DNA from: Aphidius gifuensis
Lineage: Eukaryota; Arthropoda; Insecta; Hymenoptera; Braconidae
NCBI RefSeq assembly: GCF_014905175.1
Contig: NC_057791.1
Span: 8,814,492-8,878,491, forward strand
DNA: 64,000 nt
Direction of reading: 5' to 3'
In this document: one piece after another, positions 34,621-43,260 of the stretch
How the letters are laid out: each line of letters opens with the position of its first letter
How positions within the stretch are numbered: the stretch's first letter is position 1
Notes under the pieces: model-generated
The model's database searches: none
Seen by the model: the letters and a program-made list of their open reading frames with translations, nothing else
What the model was told of the DNA's origin: nothing
Made by a program: the position numbers and the translations under genes

Positions 34621-34982
34621 TGTTGCCTCAACGAGCACTAACTGACCGAGATATATTAAAATTTGCTAAACAATTAAAAATTCAAAATTTTAGAGGAGTT
34701 TTTATGCGTAATGATATGCCAAAAAGCGGGTCTTGGAAAAAGGAATCAGGAATTGTTAGTTTGGATGATAAAAAAAATGCAGGAACTCATTGGGTTGCAT
34801 ATAAAAAATTGAACAAAAGTTTAGCAATGTATTTTGACAGCTTTGGTAACCTGCAACCACCAAAAGAACTCGTCAGATATCTCGATGTTGGCAACATTAA
34901 TTATAATTATGAGCGTTATCAAGATTGGGATACTTTTAATTGTGGTCATTTATGTTTAAAATTTTTAGCTGAAAAGGTATAA
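34617..34982 (+). CDS. Polinton A maturation protease (adenain-like cysteine protease)
   Basis: A 121-residue, uninterrupted adenovirus-protease/Ulp1-fold enzyme. The catalytic residues are visible: His57 in GTHWVAY, Asp73 in YFDSFG, Gln101 in YQDWDTF and Cys108 in NCGHLC. The ATG overlaps the stop of the PLA2-domain gene by a few bases. In adenoviruses and Polintons such enzymes cleave core and minor capsid proteins during virion maturation. It is short (adenain has about 200 residues) but typical of Polinton proteases. It is notable for being intact in an otherwise decayed element. Confidence 0.9.
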   Translation: MMLPQRALTDRDILKFAKQLKIQNFRGVFMRNDMPKSGSWKKESGIVSLDDKKNAGTHWVAYKKLNKSLAMYFDSFGNLQPPKELVRYLDVGNINYNYERYQDWDTFNCGHLCLKFLAEKV

Positions 34983-35031
34983 AAGTAGAATAAAAAATAA
35001 ATTTAGCGTTAGTCTTTTATAAACTTTGGAG

Positions 35032-35706
35032 ATGTTAACGTTGACCTTAACTGGCATATCATCCGTTCTCGAAGCTCAATACTTTCCACCAATACAATTA
35101 TCAAGTGAAAAAAATTATTCATTAGCTCTTATTTCGTTTTTGTCATCCAATTCAATACCAAATATTGATGAAAATAATAACACAATCGAATTTGCAAGTT
35201 TGAATAAGGGTGAAAAAGAGAAAATTATAATTCCTACTGGAAGTTATGAGATTAAAGATTTTGCTGTGATTTTGAAACCGCACGGGATTGAATTAAGTTC
35301 TAATAATAATACACTTCATTCACAAATCAAAACTAGTAAACCCATTGATTTTACATATCCAAAATCACCAACACAGTTACTTGGTTTTCAACCACAAATA
35401 TTTACCCCTAATCAAATATATAAATCGAATGTGCCAGTGAATATTTTTCAAATCAATCAACTGCGAATTGAATGTAACATAACAACAGGGGCTTACATTA
35501 ACAATCAGAAAGTTCACACAATACATAGTTTTTTTCCAACGGTACCGCCGGGATATAAAATAATTGAAGTGCCAGCATCACCAATTTACCTGCCAATTAG
35601 TGTTAAAACAATTGATCATTTACAAATACGAATTGTTGATCAAAAAGGGCGACCTGTTAATTTTCGTGGTGAAACAATCACGATTACATTACATGTAAAA
35701 CTATAG
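35032..35706 (+). CDS. Polinton A penton-like minor capsid protein
   Basis: An open frame of about 224 residues; the first ATG is at 35032. It begins LTLTLTGISSVLEAQYFPPI and goes through NYSLALISFLSSNSIPNI, a pattern found in the single-jelly-roll minor capsid (penton) proteins of insect Polintons. It ends with alternating strands (IQIRIVDQKG-like, then ITITLHVKL). Its position between protease and major capsid supports this. Penton pentamers close the icosahedral vertices. No breaks are visible. Confidence 0.75.
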   Translation: MLTLTLTGISSVLEAQYFPPIQLSSEKNYSLALISFLSSNSIPNIDENNNTIEFASLNKGEKEKIIIPTGSYEIKDFAVILKPHGIELSSNNNTLHSQIKTSKPIDFTYPKSPTQLLGFQPQIFTPNQIYKSNVPVNIFQINQLRIECNITTGAYINNQKVHTIHSFFPTVPPGYKIIEVPASPIYLPISVKTIDHLQIRIVDQKGRPVNFRGETITITLHVKL

Positions 35707-35708
35707 AG

Positions 35709-35876
35709 ATGGGAATTTTATTTAATTCTCGTGCAATAAAAAGAGGATTTTCATATAAACACAACACATCATGGAGAGCACCAGTCAGTCTGAATCAAAC
35801 ATCAAAGAAGTTAACACCTCAAAATATAAATTACCTAAAAAGTCTAGGTCTCAAACTAAAAAATACTGAACGATAA
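35709..35876 (+). CDS. Small basic protein (55 aa), Polinton A
   Basis: An ATG two bases after the penton stop opens a 55-residue frame starting MGILFNSRAIKRGF, rich in Lys, Arg, Asn and Ser, ending at the TAA at 35874. The tight spacing and the intact frame argue for a real gene of the capsid cluster. Small basic proteins in this place could be core or cement proteins; the function is unknown. Confidence 0.6.
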   Translation: MGILFNSRAIKRGFSYKHNTSWRAPVSLNQTSKKLTPQNINYLKSLGLKLKNTER

Positions 35877-35924
35877 ATTTTAATTGGATTAATATAACTT
35901 GTTTAAAATGTTTCGCGAGTCAAA

Positions 35925-36915
35925 ATGGGTGAAGAAAATATTCTCGATATTAATGCCCCAGTTCATTTTAGTGATGATATATCAAACTATGTAATTCATG
36001 CACATCAGCCTTTTGGATCATCTAGCTATGAGAACAGCGATGAAATAAGAATTTTAATTCAAAATCAAGATTTGTTTATATTGCCGTCAAAGAGCGCCAT
36101 ACACATGCGGTAAATTGAGTGCAGCGAATGGTATTGATTCAATAGGTAGCATTCAGCTAGTTAGCAATGCTATGTGTCTCTTATTTGAAGAAATGCGTTA
36201 TGAATTAAACGGAGTTTTAATTGATAAATCAAAAAATCTTGGTATTACAACTTCAATGAAAAACTATTTATCATTAAGTTCAAAAACAAATTATGAAAAC
36301 GCTGGATGGCTTAATCAAATTGAGGATATAAATTTAACAAATAATAATGGATATTTCGATTTCTGTGTACCGTTAAAAATGCTTCTCGGTTTTGCAGAAG
36401 ACTATCAAAAAATTATAGTTAATGCTTAACATGAAATTATTTTAGTTAGATCTCGCTCTGATGTGAATGCAATAGTTGAACGTCAAGAAGTTGAAGCAAT
36501 ACCAGCTTTTAAATTAACAATTTCAAAAATTGAATGGTTGATGCCATATATAATGCTATCAAATAGAAATAAAATGGAAATGATGAAATATATACAAAAG
36601 GACCCAATAATCTCTATTGGATTTAGAAGCTGGGAATTATATGAATATCCAATGCTGCTAACAACTAATTAAATAATATGGACTGTAAAAACTAGCTCTC
36701 AGTTGGAAAAACCTCGTTTTGTTATTCTTGGTTTTCAAACGAATAGAAAAAATGATTGGACGAAAAATGCTGGGAATTTTGATCATTGTGATCTAACAAA
36801 TGTGAAATTATATCTTAATTCTTCCATTTATCCATATGGAAATTTGAATCTCGATATTGGAAAAAATCAATATTCTTTGTTGTATGACATGTATAATAAT
36901 TTTACTATATTGTAA
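35925..36915 (+). pseudogene. Polinton A major capsid protein (double jelly roll), broken and probably truncated
   Basis: This is the hexon-like capsid protein of insect Polintons, starting MGEENILDINAPVHF. The recognisable parts are LPSKSAIHMR at 36090, FEEMRYELNGVLID about 36190, PRFVILGFQTNRKND about 36710 and the characteristic NLNLDIGKNQ...LYDMY near 36850-36890. Stops or frameshifts near 36113, 36427 and 36670 split it into four frames. The last frame ends at 36915, before a hairpin, and about 90 residues usual at the C-terminus are missing. The Polinton B capsid gene (443 aa) is intact by contrast. Confidence 0.85.
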
Positions 36916-36916
36916 T

Positions 36917-37058
36917 ATATTGATTATTTCGAAAGTTATGATTTTTTGAAACACCTAACCGAAAACAGCATTCATTCGTTTATAAAAAAATTGCACAAAT
37001 AACATTGTTTTTTTTTCAGTGTTTCAAAAAATCATAACTTTTATAATAATCAATAAAT
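36917..37058. repeat. Short fold-back after the Polinton A capsid gene
   Basis: AGTTATGATTTTTTGAAACAC near 36934 pairs with GTGTTTCAAAAAATCATAACT near 37018, and the outer ATTGATTATT / AATAATCAAT also pair. The arms total about 35 bp with an 80-bp loop. It lies exactly where the capsid frame ends, so a small insertion may have truncated the gene. A transcription stop signal between convergent genes is an alternative. Confidence 0.5.
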
Positions 37059-37654
37059 TTCAATTCAAGATGATTATTTAAAAAGCTTAATCAAAAAGCT
37101 TTAGACACTATATTTTATATCCCGAATTTTTAATTTTATATGAATGCCCAAAGGTCTTCGAATAAATAAATTATCGTTTTTTTAGAAATAAACGTTTATA
37201 AAGTTCTCTAGCCACGAAACAGTTGATCAAAAATTTTTTTTTCAATATGTATTTCAAAGCTTTTTTTTTTGAGCTTTCGAATGGTCATATTACCAAGTCT
37301 CTAGCTCGAAAATGGATAAAGTTATGAACAAAAGTATAAAATGAACATTCTGCTTACATGTATTTTAAATGGAAAATATTCAAAGTCGATGAGCGACATT
37401 GAAAAAAAAAAAAAAAAAAAGTGAAAATAGTAGATGGTTTGTCTTGTTAAATACTAAGATTTTAGAGGGTGGGAGAGAAAAAAAAAGAATTTTTTTTTTT
37501 TTTGAAACGGTCTAATATATATATATATATATATTATGAAGCTCAATCTAAATCTAAACAATTAAAATATACATTTATTTCAAATTAAAAGCAAACAACA
37601 AGCAATTATATATATATTTTAAAGCTATTTATTTATTGCAATATTTATTTTAAA
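37059..37654. other. Non-coding gap in Polinton A before the cargo gene's 3' end
   Basis: AT-rich with two purine runs (37400-37420, 37490-37502). I see no gene. Its wording (GAGCTTTCGAATGG, TCTAGCTCGAAAATGG) faintly recalls the 316-bp repeat of 5020-6520. Confidence 0.3.
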
Positions 37655-37772
37655 TTATGATTCGATATTTGAACTTTCTTCTCTACACTTTGAACAATCT
37701 TTCCTTGCTACGTGTAAGAAAAGTCCAAAGTCATCTGTTGAATCCAAATCATTTTGTAGAGGATGTTGAGTG
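37655..37772 (-). pseudogene. 3' part of the Polinton A cargo gene (last 37 codons)
   Basis: On the minus strand this segment continues the reading frame that breaks off at 57698. It runs from the target duplication TGAGTG (37767-37772) to a TAA at 37655-37657, ending in the residues SSNIES. The encoded tail has two Cys (DCSKC). Together with 57698-58042 and 58587-58938 it forms one gene of 268 codons plus stop. Polinton B occupies everything in between. Confidence 0.85.
37767..37772. repeat. Left target-site duplication of Polinton B (TGAGTG)
   Basis: The six bases directly outside the left TIR tip (AGTAGAAGG at 37773) are TGAGTG, and the same six follow the right TIR tip at 57698-57703. 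Polintons make 6-bp duplications. Confidence 0.95.
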
Positions 37773-37981
37773 AGTAGAAGGAGGCTCTTCTGGGCGAATT
37801 CCGGGAATTTGGTTCCCCCTCCTTTCCCCTCGTGTGTGTTGTGCAAGGGCCCGCATAGGATGCATGGGGTAAAAATAAAATAGCAAGGGTGCGAGTGAGA
37901 GGTATGTGTGTGAGAGAGAGGTATGTGTGTGAATGTATATAGTATAGGATGAATGAATAAGGGCGCGTAGTAAAAATGCAT
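37773..37981 (+). repeat. Left TIR of Polinton B
   Basis: 209 bp identical by eye to the reverse complement of 57489-57697. It starts AGTAGAAGGAGGCTCTTCTG, has a GC-rich outer half and inner GTGTGTGAGAGAGAGGTATG repeats, and ends at ATGCAT, where the two sides diverge. Open frames across this region on either strand are TIR sequence, not genes. Confidence 0.95.
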
Positions 37982-38279
37982 AGGTAACGTCTGGAGTAAG
38001 GAATAACATAAGGACTCGGATAGAAAAACGTCTTATGGAGAAAGCAATGCGAGGGAGTGAGAGGTTTTTATAGTTACATAGTTGGGTCAGTTTCAGACAT
38101 GGTGTATAGAACTTTTCTTAAAATCTTTTTTTTGGTTGAAAACAAAACTTAAATATAAAATAAAAATATATAATACTATTCTTAACCTATGGAAATAAAT
38201 TTCAAGACTTTTTTTTTTTTTTTTAAATATAAATTAAATTTTTATTTTCTCAAATTTTTATTTTTTTACAATTTTTATT
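37982..38279. other. Subterminal non-coding DNA of Polinton B
   Basis: No gene or strong structure. A T-run at 38210-38223 and an AT-rich stretch precede the end of the cargo gene. Confidence 0.35.
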
Positions 38280-38873
38280 TCAAACATCAGTTTCATCCAC
38301 ACTGTGTATGTTTCCAGGATAATCTATTTCAGGCTCACGAGGTGTACGTAAATGTTCTGGTATAGCAGCAGCCTCCTCATAATTTCTTTGTTTAACAAAT
38401 TCATATCTATTGTTCATCCACTTTTTTATTTGTCGCGCAACTTGGAGGGCGCATCCTGTTTCTTGCTGTAACCCATGGTGAATACAGGTTGTTGACGGTG
38501 GTAATTGTTTGATAAATTCAGGCCAAAATTTCTCTTTATCAACATCTCTGATTGCCGTGCATAGTACTCTCTCGAGATATTCACAGGATTCATTGCCAGA
38601 ACTCAAAATAATTCTGCTTTTTGAGGCAAGGGTCCTTAAAACTTTGATGACTTGTGCTTCCTCAGACTCACCATCGAACCAATTTATTTTTAGTCTACGG
38701 GTACGCTTCAGGTTTTCATAACGACCATACGCTGAGAGTGTTGTAAAGTCGCAAGGTGGCGTTAATAGCCAATGACCAGCTATTTTTTCATTTATACCAA
38801 TCACAGAAATTTCTTTTGGTGAAAAAGTAAAATCTTTTTCTACAAAACCAAGAACAACAATAGCGATATCCAT
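38280..38873 (-). CDS. Polinton B cargo gene, same family as the gene the element landed in
   Basis: 197 residues from the ATG at 38871-38873; an upstream in-frame ATG at 38975 would add a hydrophobic Ile-rich leader that looks like repeat DNA. The order of features is a hydrophobic strand with D-x-x-x-x-x-GF (MDIAIVVLGF), K-E-I-S, H-W-L-L-T-PPC, LSAYGR, WFDG, an SSGNE-x-x-x-YLE segment, then CIHHG and C-A-L-Q-V-x(6)-KKW. The gene at 58938 shows the same order: D-F-x-GF, K-E-L-A, F-K-PPC, LSDKF, W-E-FG, VKGEDKKKWL, and C-S-L-E-N-V-x(4)-KSW. The layout resembles a DEDDh exonuclease fold with altered acidic positions, which is inference. Intact, and the leftmost gene of Polinton B. Confidence 0.65.
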   Translation of the reverse strand: MDIAIVVLGFVEKDFTFSPKEISVIGINEKIAGHWLLTPPCDFTTLSAYGRYENLKRTRRLKINWFDGESEEAQVIKVLRTLASKSRIILSSGNESCEYLERVLCTAIRDVDKEKFWPEFIKQLPPSTTCIHHGLQQETGCALQVARQIKKWMNNRYEFVKQRNYEEAAAIPEHLRTPREPEIDYPGNIHSVDETDV

Positions 38874-38975
38874 GACGACCAAATAAAGACTGAAGTAGTT
38901 TCTCGAAAACACAGATAAATCCAAAATTCTTATTATTATTATTATTATAGAGGTGGGGGGGGAAAATATATACAA

Positions 38976-39122
38976 GTCAAATTATTTTCAAATACAAGGA
39001 ATTAATTATTATTATTATTTTTTTCTTTATTTATTTATTTTTTTAAATACAATCATTTATTATTTATTTATTTTTTTAAAATACAAGGAATTTATTATTT
39101 TTTTTTTTTTAAATACAAATCA

Positions 39123-39153
<31 letters not shown>

Positions 39154-39212
39154 GGAATACAAGGCAATATTTTTATTTATTTATTTTTTTTCAAATACAA
39201 TTCATTCATTTT
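38976..39212. repeat. Low-complexity TTA/TTTA repeats
   Basis: Runs of ATTATTATT and TTTATTTATTT with a recurring AAATACAA. This is simple-sequence expansion between two Polinton B genes. Confidence 0.6.
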
Positions 39213-39989
39213 TTATTCAGCGTCATTCTCCATATGATCGACATAATGAAAAGGTGTTGGCCCACGATACTCCACAGGATTTAAACTGTTCGGTGCAGTT
39301 GCCGGATAAATAAAGTCGTATAACTGATCAAAATTCTTGACTAAAATATCATTATACAATAAAGGCAAACATGGGTCCATAAAACCCGGCTCAAGTTTTG
39401 TGTCGTCCTCAACGGATTGCTGTATTTCCACAAATAAATGGTTCCTAACAGTCATCTGTAAAAAATGCTGAAGAGTTTCTTTATGAATACGTACACCTCC
39501 AAAGTTTTTTCGTAGATATTTTATAATGCCATCCGAGTAAATATCTGCAGGATAATGAGTCAATATTTTTTGACAAGCTGCTACCCATGTTCCGAGAGAG
39601 GATAATGTCCTCAAAGTTTTTTTCATAAATAATAAACGGACATTCCCTTGTTCAAAAAGAATACCTCGCTCGCGTTTATGGTCTGTGGCTGGAAAACTTA
39701 TAGTTAAATCTCCAAGATGTACTGGTTGAGTGTAGTTGAGTTTGAAGTCCGGTCTCGAATCGTCACCATCATAATAATATGAAAATGATCTACACATTTT
39801 CGTCAACGGTATCCATTGCGTCTCGTTATCCAAAAAAATACTTCTTTTGGTATCACTGGCTATAATTTGTATTGCAGATTTAAAATACTCGCCACTTGTC
39901 CACTCAAGACCAACACACAATGATTTTGTATTAGATTTATTAAGAGCCGTTGTATATGGTAAAACGAGAACCCTGTCGTATTGAGCCAT
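39213..39989 (-). CDS. Unrecognised 258-residue protein of Polinton B
   Basis: Intact frame from ATG at 39989 (MAQYDRVLVLPYTTAL) to a TAA at 39213. I do not recognise the family. It has no signal peptide or membrane segment. The composition is ordinary, with several aromatic-rich stretches (FSYYYDGDDSRPDF; PTPFHYVDHMEND at the C-terminus) and few Cys. It lies between the fusion glycoprotein and the cargo gene and has a TATAAAAG box 37 bp upstream. Its full length in a part of the element where all genes are intact argues that it is real. A virion or host-interaction protein are both possible; nothing in the sequence decides. Confidence 0.65.
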   Translation of the reverse strand: MAQYDRVLVLPYTTALNKSNTKSLCVGLEWTSGEYFKSAIQIIASDTKRSIFLDNETQWIPLTKMCRSFSYYYDGDDSRPDFKLNYTQPVHLGDLTISFPATDHKRERGILFEQGNVRLLFMKKTLRTLSSLGTWVAACQKILTHYPADIYSDGIIKYLRKNFGGVRIHKETLQHFLQMTVRNHLFVEIQQSVEDDTKLEPGFMDPCLPLLYNDILVKNFDQLYDFIYPATAPNSLNPVEYRGPTPFHYVDHMENDAE

Positions 39990-40025
39990 GTTGAATAACT
40001 GATGAAATAAACTTTTTTTCGAAAG

Positions 40026-40033
40026 CTTTTATA
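40026..40033 (-). promoter_or_regulatory. TATA-like box upstream of the 39989 gene
   Basis: TATAAAAG on the minus strand, 37 bases before the ATG. Similar TATATATA stretches lie about 25-45 bases before the IAP start (about 43178-43187) and before the protease start (about 43813-43820). Placement only; no transcription data. Confidence 0.35.
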
Positions 40034-40069
40034 CTTTTTTAAAAATAAGAGTGGGAGAGCTTACAGATT

Positions 40070-41953
40070 TTAGTAGATGTCGGTGTTGGTTGGTCTGTCT
40101 GAGGATCCAACATCATTTTCAACTTTTATGTCGTTGAATTTTTTAATTTTTTTTCTTATTGTGTAAAAACAATTCAATGTTGGTTTTTTCAAAATATGGT
40201 ACAAAAGAACAAGTCCTAATAATATTTGACCCAGTAAAATTTTTAGGTGTGTATCGTGAATTTTTTCTTTTTCAGTCACAGTAAATTTCACAGCATTTAA
40301 TGTCTTTACAATTTCTTTGAGACTTAGAGGACTTGAGTTGACAATCATTTTTTCAATCGCTGTTTTATTAGTTTCATTTATACCTTCAACTAAATTTAAA
40401 AAATCGTATCCACCAATATAGGGATGGAGGACTTTATCATTATTTTGGGATATGCCAGGAACCCCGACTAATGTCACAGAGTCGATACGGGCTCTACATC
40501 CACTATTGACAGTTATTATGCCTGTGTAATTTAGTTTGCGGGTTTTCACGTCATCACCACAAATAACTCGTAACTCAGTATTTTCAACCATGCTATATAA
40601 CCATTTTTTATTATATAATTGAATAAAATTTGGTTGAGGATTTTCATAAAATTGAATATCACAATCTAACATATTATCTTGTTTGTTTGTCATTAATAAA
40701 TTAATTTCACATGAATTTATATTTTTGTATCTTGTAAAGAAAAAGTGAGTACAAAAAGATGTTGGTACGACTGGTGAAAATTGACATGCCTGGATATTAA
40801 CGTTGGTACTGTATTCACTTTTATCTTGGGCTATAAGAATCAAAGAACTTTTAGGTTTAATGTATGCCGCAATATGTGACTGGAAAGTATGTTGTTTTAT
40901 CGGTGCTGGATGGATTTCATATATTGAATAAATTTTTGGTGATAGTAGAGGTATCATAATACTCAGTAAAATTCGTCTCTCATGGTAGGTAATAGATATT
41001 TTTGCAATTTTCCGCAGACCATCAATACCCGCTTCATTTATTGATAATGGTAGTACATACTGATTATTATTATTTTGTAAAAAAAGACGCAAAGAATCTT
41101 CAATTTTCTTACTAGACATTATTCGAGGGTGGATTAATCCGAGTCTAGCAAAATAGTCGATTTGAATTACGAGTTCTAAGGAATTAATATATTCATCATA
41201 ACTCAGCTCTATATTCTGAAGCCAGGTACGACCGAGGTTTACCATAGTTTCAAAGTGAACTTTCCATAAAAGTGTATCCTTACTTTTCCATCCAACACTA
41301 AATTCTTCCATTTGTGCACGAAAATAATTGATAAGTCCGTCATTGTTTTTTAATCGAGTCTGCACTGTATGTAGCTCTGTTTGTAATAGATGGGTTGTAT
41401 TATTTAAAACAGAAATTGTTTTTTTATTATCACGTTTTAATTTATTGATTTCTTCGTTAATCATCTTGGCATCGTCTTTATTCAGAATCCCAAATAAAGA
41501 GCTTGATATTGCACCCACGAGAGGGTAGATCGGTTCATTACGTTTTGTTTTTATAACGTCTTTATGAAATAATGAATTAATTTGTTCTGTATACATTGCG
41601 ATTTTTTTTCGTTGCTGCTCCAAAAAAGGAAGGCGTCGTGATACAAAGTCACAATTATTTTCTACAATTTTATCTGCTTCATACTTTTGACATATTTTAT
41701 GTAGACCAGCCAATCCTGGGTCTTCTTTAGTATAATTACCTCCCCCGCCCAAATCAGCATCAAAGTAACGCAAAGGTAAAATATTCGGTAAAAAATTGAG
41801 AAGATCGTCAACATCGATATACGTTGTAAGTTGCAGACTATTACTCGTTAGACGCACGTTTTCGATATGATCATAATACAAACCCGGTGTTTGTATTCTC
41901 GATTCAATTATCTTCACAACTACAGAAAAAATCAAAAATGCTGTAAACGCCAT
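40070..41953 (-). CDS. Baculovirus F-like envelope fusion glycoprotein
   Basis: An intact frame of 627 residues with the layout of a class I F protein. It has an N-terminal signal peptide (residues 1-18, AFLIFSVVV core) and an ectodomain with Cys residues, the first at 88 and 101. A basic cleavage-like site KTKR (135-138) is followed by a hydrophobic fusion-peptide-like segment (PLVGAISSSLFGIL, 144-157) and a helical heptad region (160-230). A single transmembrane helix near 575-597 (LLGQILLGLVLLYHIL) and a short basic tail complete it. This is the pattern of baculovirus F proteins and their relatives in errantiviruses and host genomes. It would place a fusogen on an envelope or on the cell surface. 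No gag, reverse transcriptase or LTR is nearby, and it shares strand and spacing with the capsid genes, so it belongs to Polinton B. Confidence 0.85.
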   Translation of the reverse strand: MAFTAFLIFSVVVKIIESRIQTPGLYYDHIENVRLTSNSLQLTTYIDVDDLLNFLPNILPLRYFDADLGGGGNYTKEDPGLAGLHKICQKYEADKIVENNCDFVSRRLPFLEQQRKKIAMYTEQINSLFHKDVIKTKRNEPIYPLVGAISSSLFGILNKDDAKMINEEINKLKRDNKKTISVLNNTTHLLQTELHTVQTRLKNNDGLINYFRAQMEEFSVGWKSKDTLLWKVHFETMVNLGRTWLQNIELSYDEYINSLELVIQIDYFARLGLIHPRIMSSKKIEDSLRLFLQNNNNQYVLPLSINEAGIDGLRKIAKISITYHERRILLSIMIPLLSPKIYSIYEIHPAPIKQHTFQSHIAAYIKPKSSLILIAQDKSEYSTNVNIQACQFSPVVPTSFCTHFFFTRYKNINSCEINLLMTNKQDNMLDCDIQFYENPQPNFIQLYNKKWLYSMVENTELRVICGDDVKTRKLNYTGIITVNSGCRARIDSVTLVGVPGISQNNDKVLHPYIGGYDFLNLVEGINETNKTAIEKMIVNSSPLSLKEIVKTLNAVKFTVTEKEKIHDTHLKILLGQILLGLVLLYHILKKPTLNCFYTIRKKIKKFNDIKVENDVGSSDRPTNTDIY

Positions 41954-42078
41954 GGTATTGACTGAATCACGGCTTGTGATTGACTAAGTCGATTAATTTA
42001 CAACATGGGTATATGAATAGGTAAAATAATTTACAAGACAGGTTATATTTGTTTAAAAAATTATTTTTATTTTTATAT

Positions 42079-43143
42079 TTATGAAATAATTGGTCGTACA
42101 ACTTTTTCAATATCTGCTCTACATATAACACATTTTTTTAAATCAGTTGAACAATTTCCACAAGAAACAAAATGTCTACATGGTAAAAATAATATACCTA
42201 AATTTTTTTCAAAACAAATTTTACATTTGAATTCAATATCTTCATCTATACTGTGGTAATCCGTAGGTATATTTCTCATAATGACTATTGAGTTCGATTC
42301 GATTGTCAAACTTTCTGCTTCCTCATCGTCTGATGGTTGATCATCGGTTTGAGGTATTTTAAAATGATCAATAAATTCTTGTCCTTTGATAACACGTACA
42401 AAATAACATTCTTTAAAATAACGTGCATGTTCTTCCCATGGATCTTCATTTGGGAGCCAATCTTTTATACCATTACCACAGTGATAACACTGAACGTAGT
42501 CACCAATACCAGTGTAGAAAAATCCGGCCTCAGCTAGCTTTTCTTTTGTCTGGCTCATGTGCCTAGGCCAATATCCATATGATTTCAGGCGTACGTCATA
42601 AGTCAAGTATTGTCGAACCTTGGCAGTTTTAACATCAATCTCAGGGTGTGGATCAGGGTACGGTGGTGGTACATAATCAAAAAGACTTAAAAATTCTCGA
42701 TGTTCAAGTCTTGATACCGCCGCTGAATAATATGAATAACGGAATGACGGTGAAATTACAGGAGAAATATTTTTCCGATAAGGGTAGAAAGTAGGTACAG
42801 CCACGGTGTCAGGGTGGATGCCCACAGGGACATTTCCACATGGTATTCGGCGTACAAATCTACAGCTTGGTTTGTTTCGATGATGTTCAAGCCAAGGATT
42901 ATCACCCAAAGTCCAATCGTTAATTTTAACTCCACATTCAAAACAACATACAAAGTTACCAACTCCGGTATAATAGAATCCAGCAGAAGCCAATTCAAAA
43001 ATATCTAAAAGATGAGCTAACGGCCATGTTTCAAAACTTTCACGGCGATTGGATTCTACACGATACAATAATCTTTCACCACGTTCAAACCAAGTACGTT
43101 TTTCGATGTGTTCTGCCATCACCATGCTTGTTGATGAAGCCAT
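42079..43143 (-). CDS. Inhibitor of apoptosis protein (two BIR domains plus RING)
   Basis: 354 residues, intact. BIR1 lies at about 33-99 with zinc ligands C67, C70, H87 and C94 (CCFECG...WLEHHRNKPSC). BIR2 lies at about 185-252 with C219, C222, H239 and C246 (CYHCG...WEEHARYFKEC). A C-terminal C3HC4 RING at 307-341 (CKIC...PCRHFVSCGNC...CVIC) completes it. This is the layout of insect DIAP1/baculovirus Op-IAP-type proteins: BIRs bind caspases or IAP antagonists, and the RING is a ubiquitin ligase. An acidic linker (about 266-276) separates BIR2 from the RING. Within the element it would delay cell death during replication. A cellular or baculoviral origin is likely; I cannot tell which by eye. 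Confidence 0.95.
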   Translation of the reverse strand: MASSTSMVMAEHIEKRTWFERGERLLYRVESNRRESFETWPLAHLLDIFELASAGFYYTGVGNFVCCFECGVKINDWTLGDNPWLEHHRNKPSCRFVRRIPCGNVPVGIHPDTVAVPTFYPYRKNISPVISPSFRYSYYSAAVSRLEHREFLSLFDYVPPPYPDPHPEIDVKTAKVRQYLTYDVRLKSYGYWPRHMSQTKEKLAEAGFFYTGIGDYVQCYHCGNGIKDWLPNEDPWEEHARYFKECYFVRVIKGQEFIDHFKIPQTDDQPSDDEEAESLTIESNSIVIMRNIPTDYHSIDEDIEFKCKICFEKNLGILFLPCRHFVSCGNCSTDLKKCVICRADIEKVVRPIIS

Positions 43144-43260
43144 TTTTTTAAACTAAACATCAATTTTAAAATTCTCTTTATATATATTTTTTAAAATTAA
43201 GGAGAGGGAATAATTCAAACAAAAAACAATTTTATTTATTTTATTTATTTATTTATTTAT

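Noticed and set aside
37655..38009. Open frames over the left TIR of Polinton B (and 57347-57794 over the right TIR) as small genes
   Set aside because: They read through inverted-repeat DNA, occur in mirror image at both ends and have a composition set by GTGTGTGAGAGAG repeats. Only the last 37 codons (37655-37766) belong to a real gene.
40070..41953. The fusion glycoprotein as an env gene of an errantivirus-type LTR retrotransposon
   Set aside because: There are no LTRs, gag or reverse transcriptase nearby, and the gene is co-oriented and closely packed with Polinton capsid genes.
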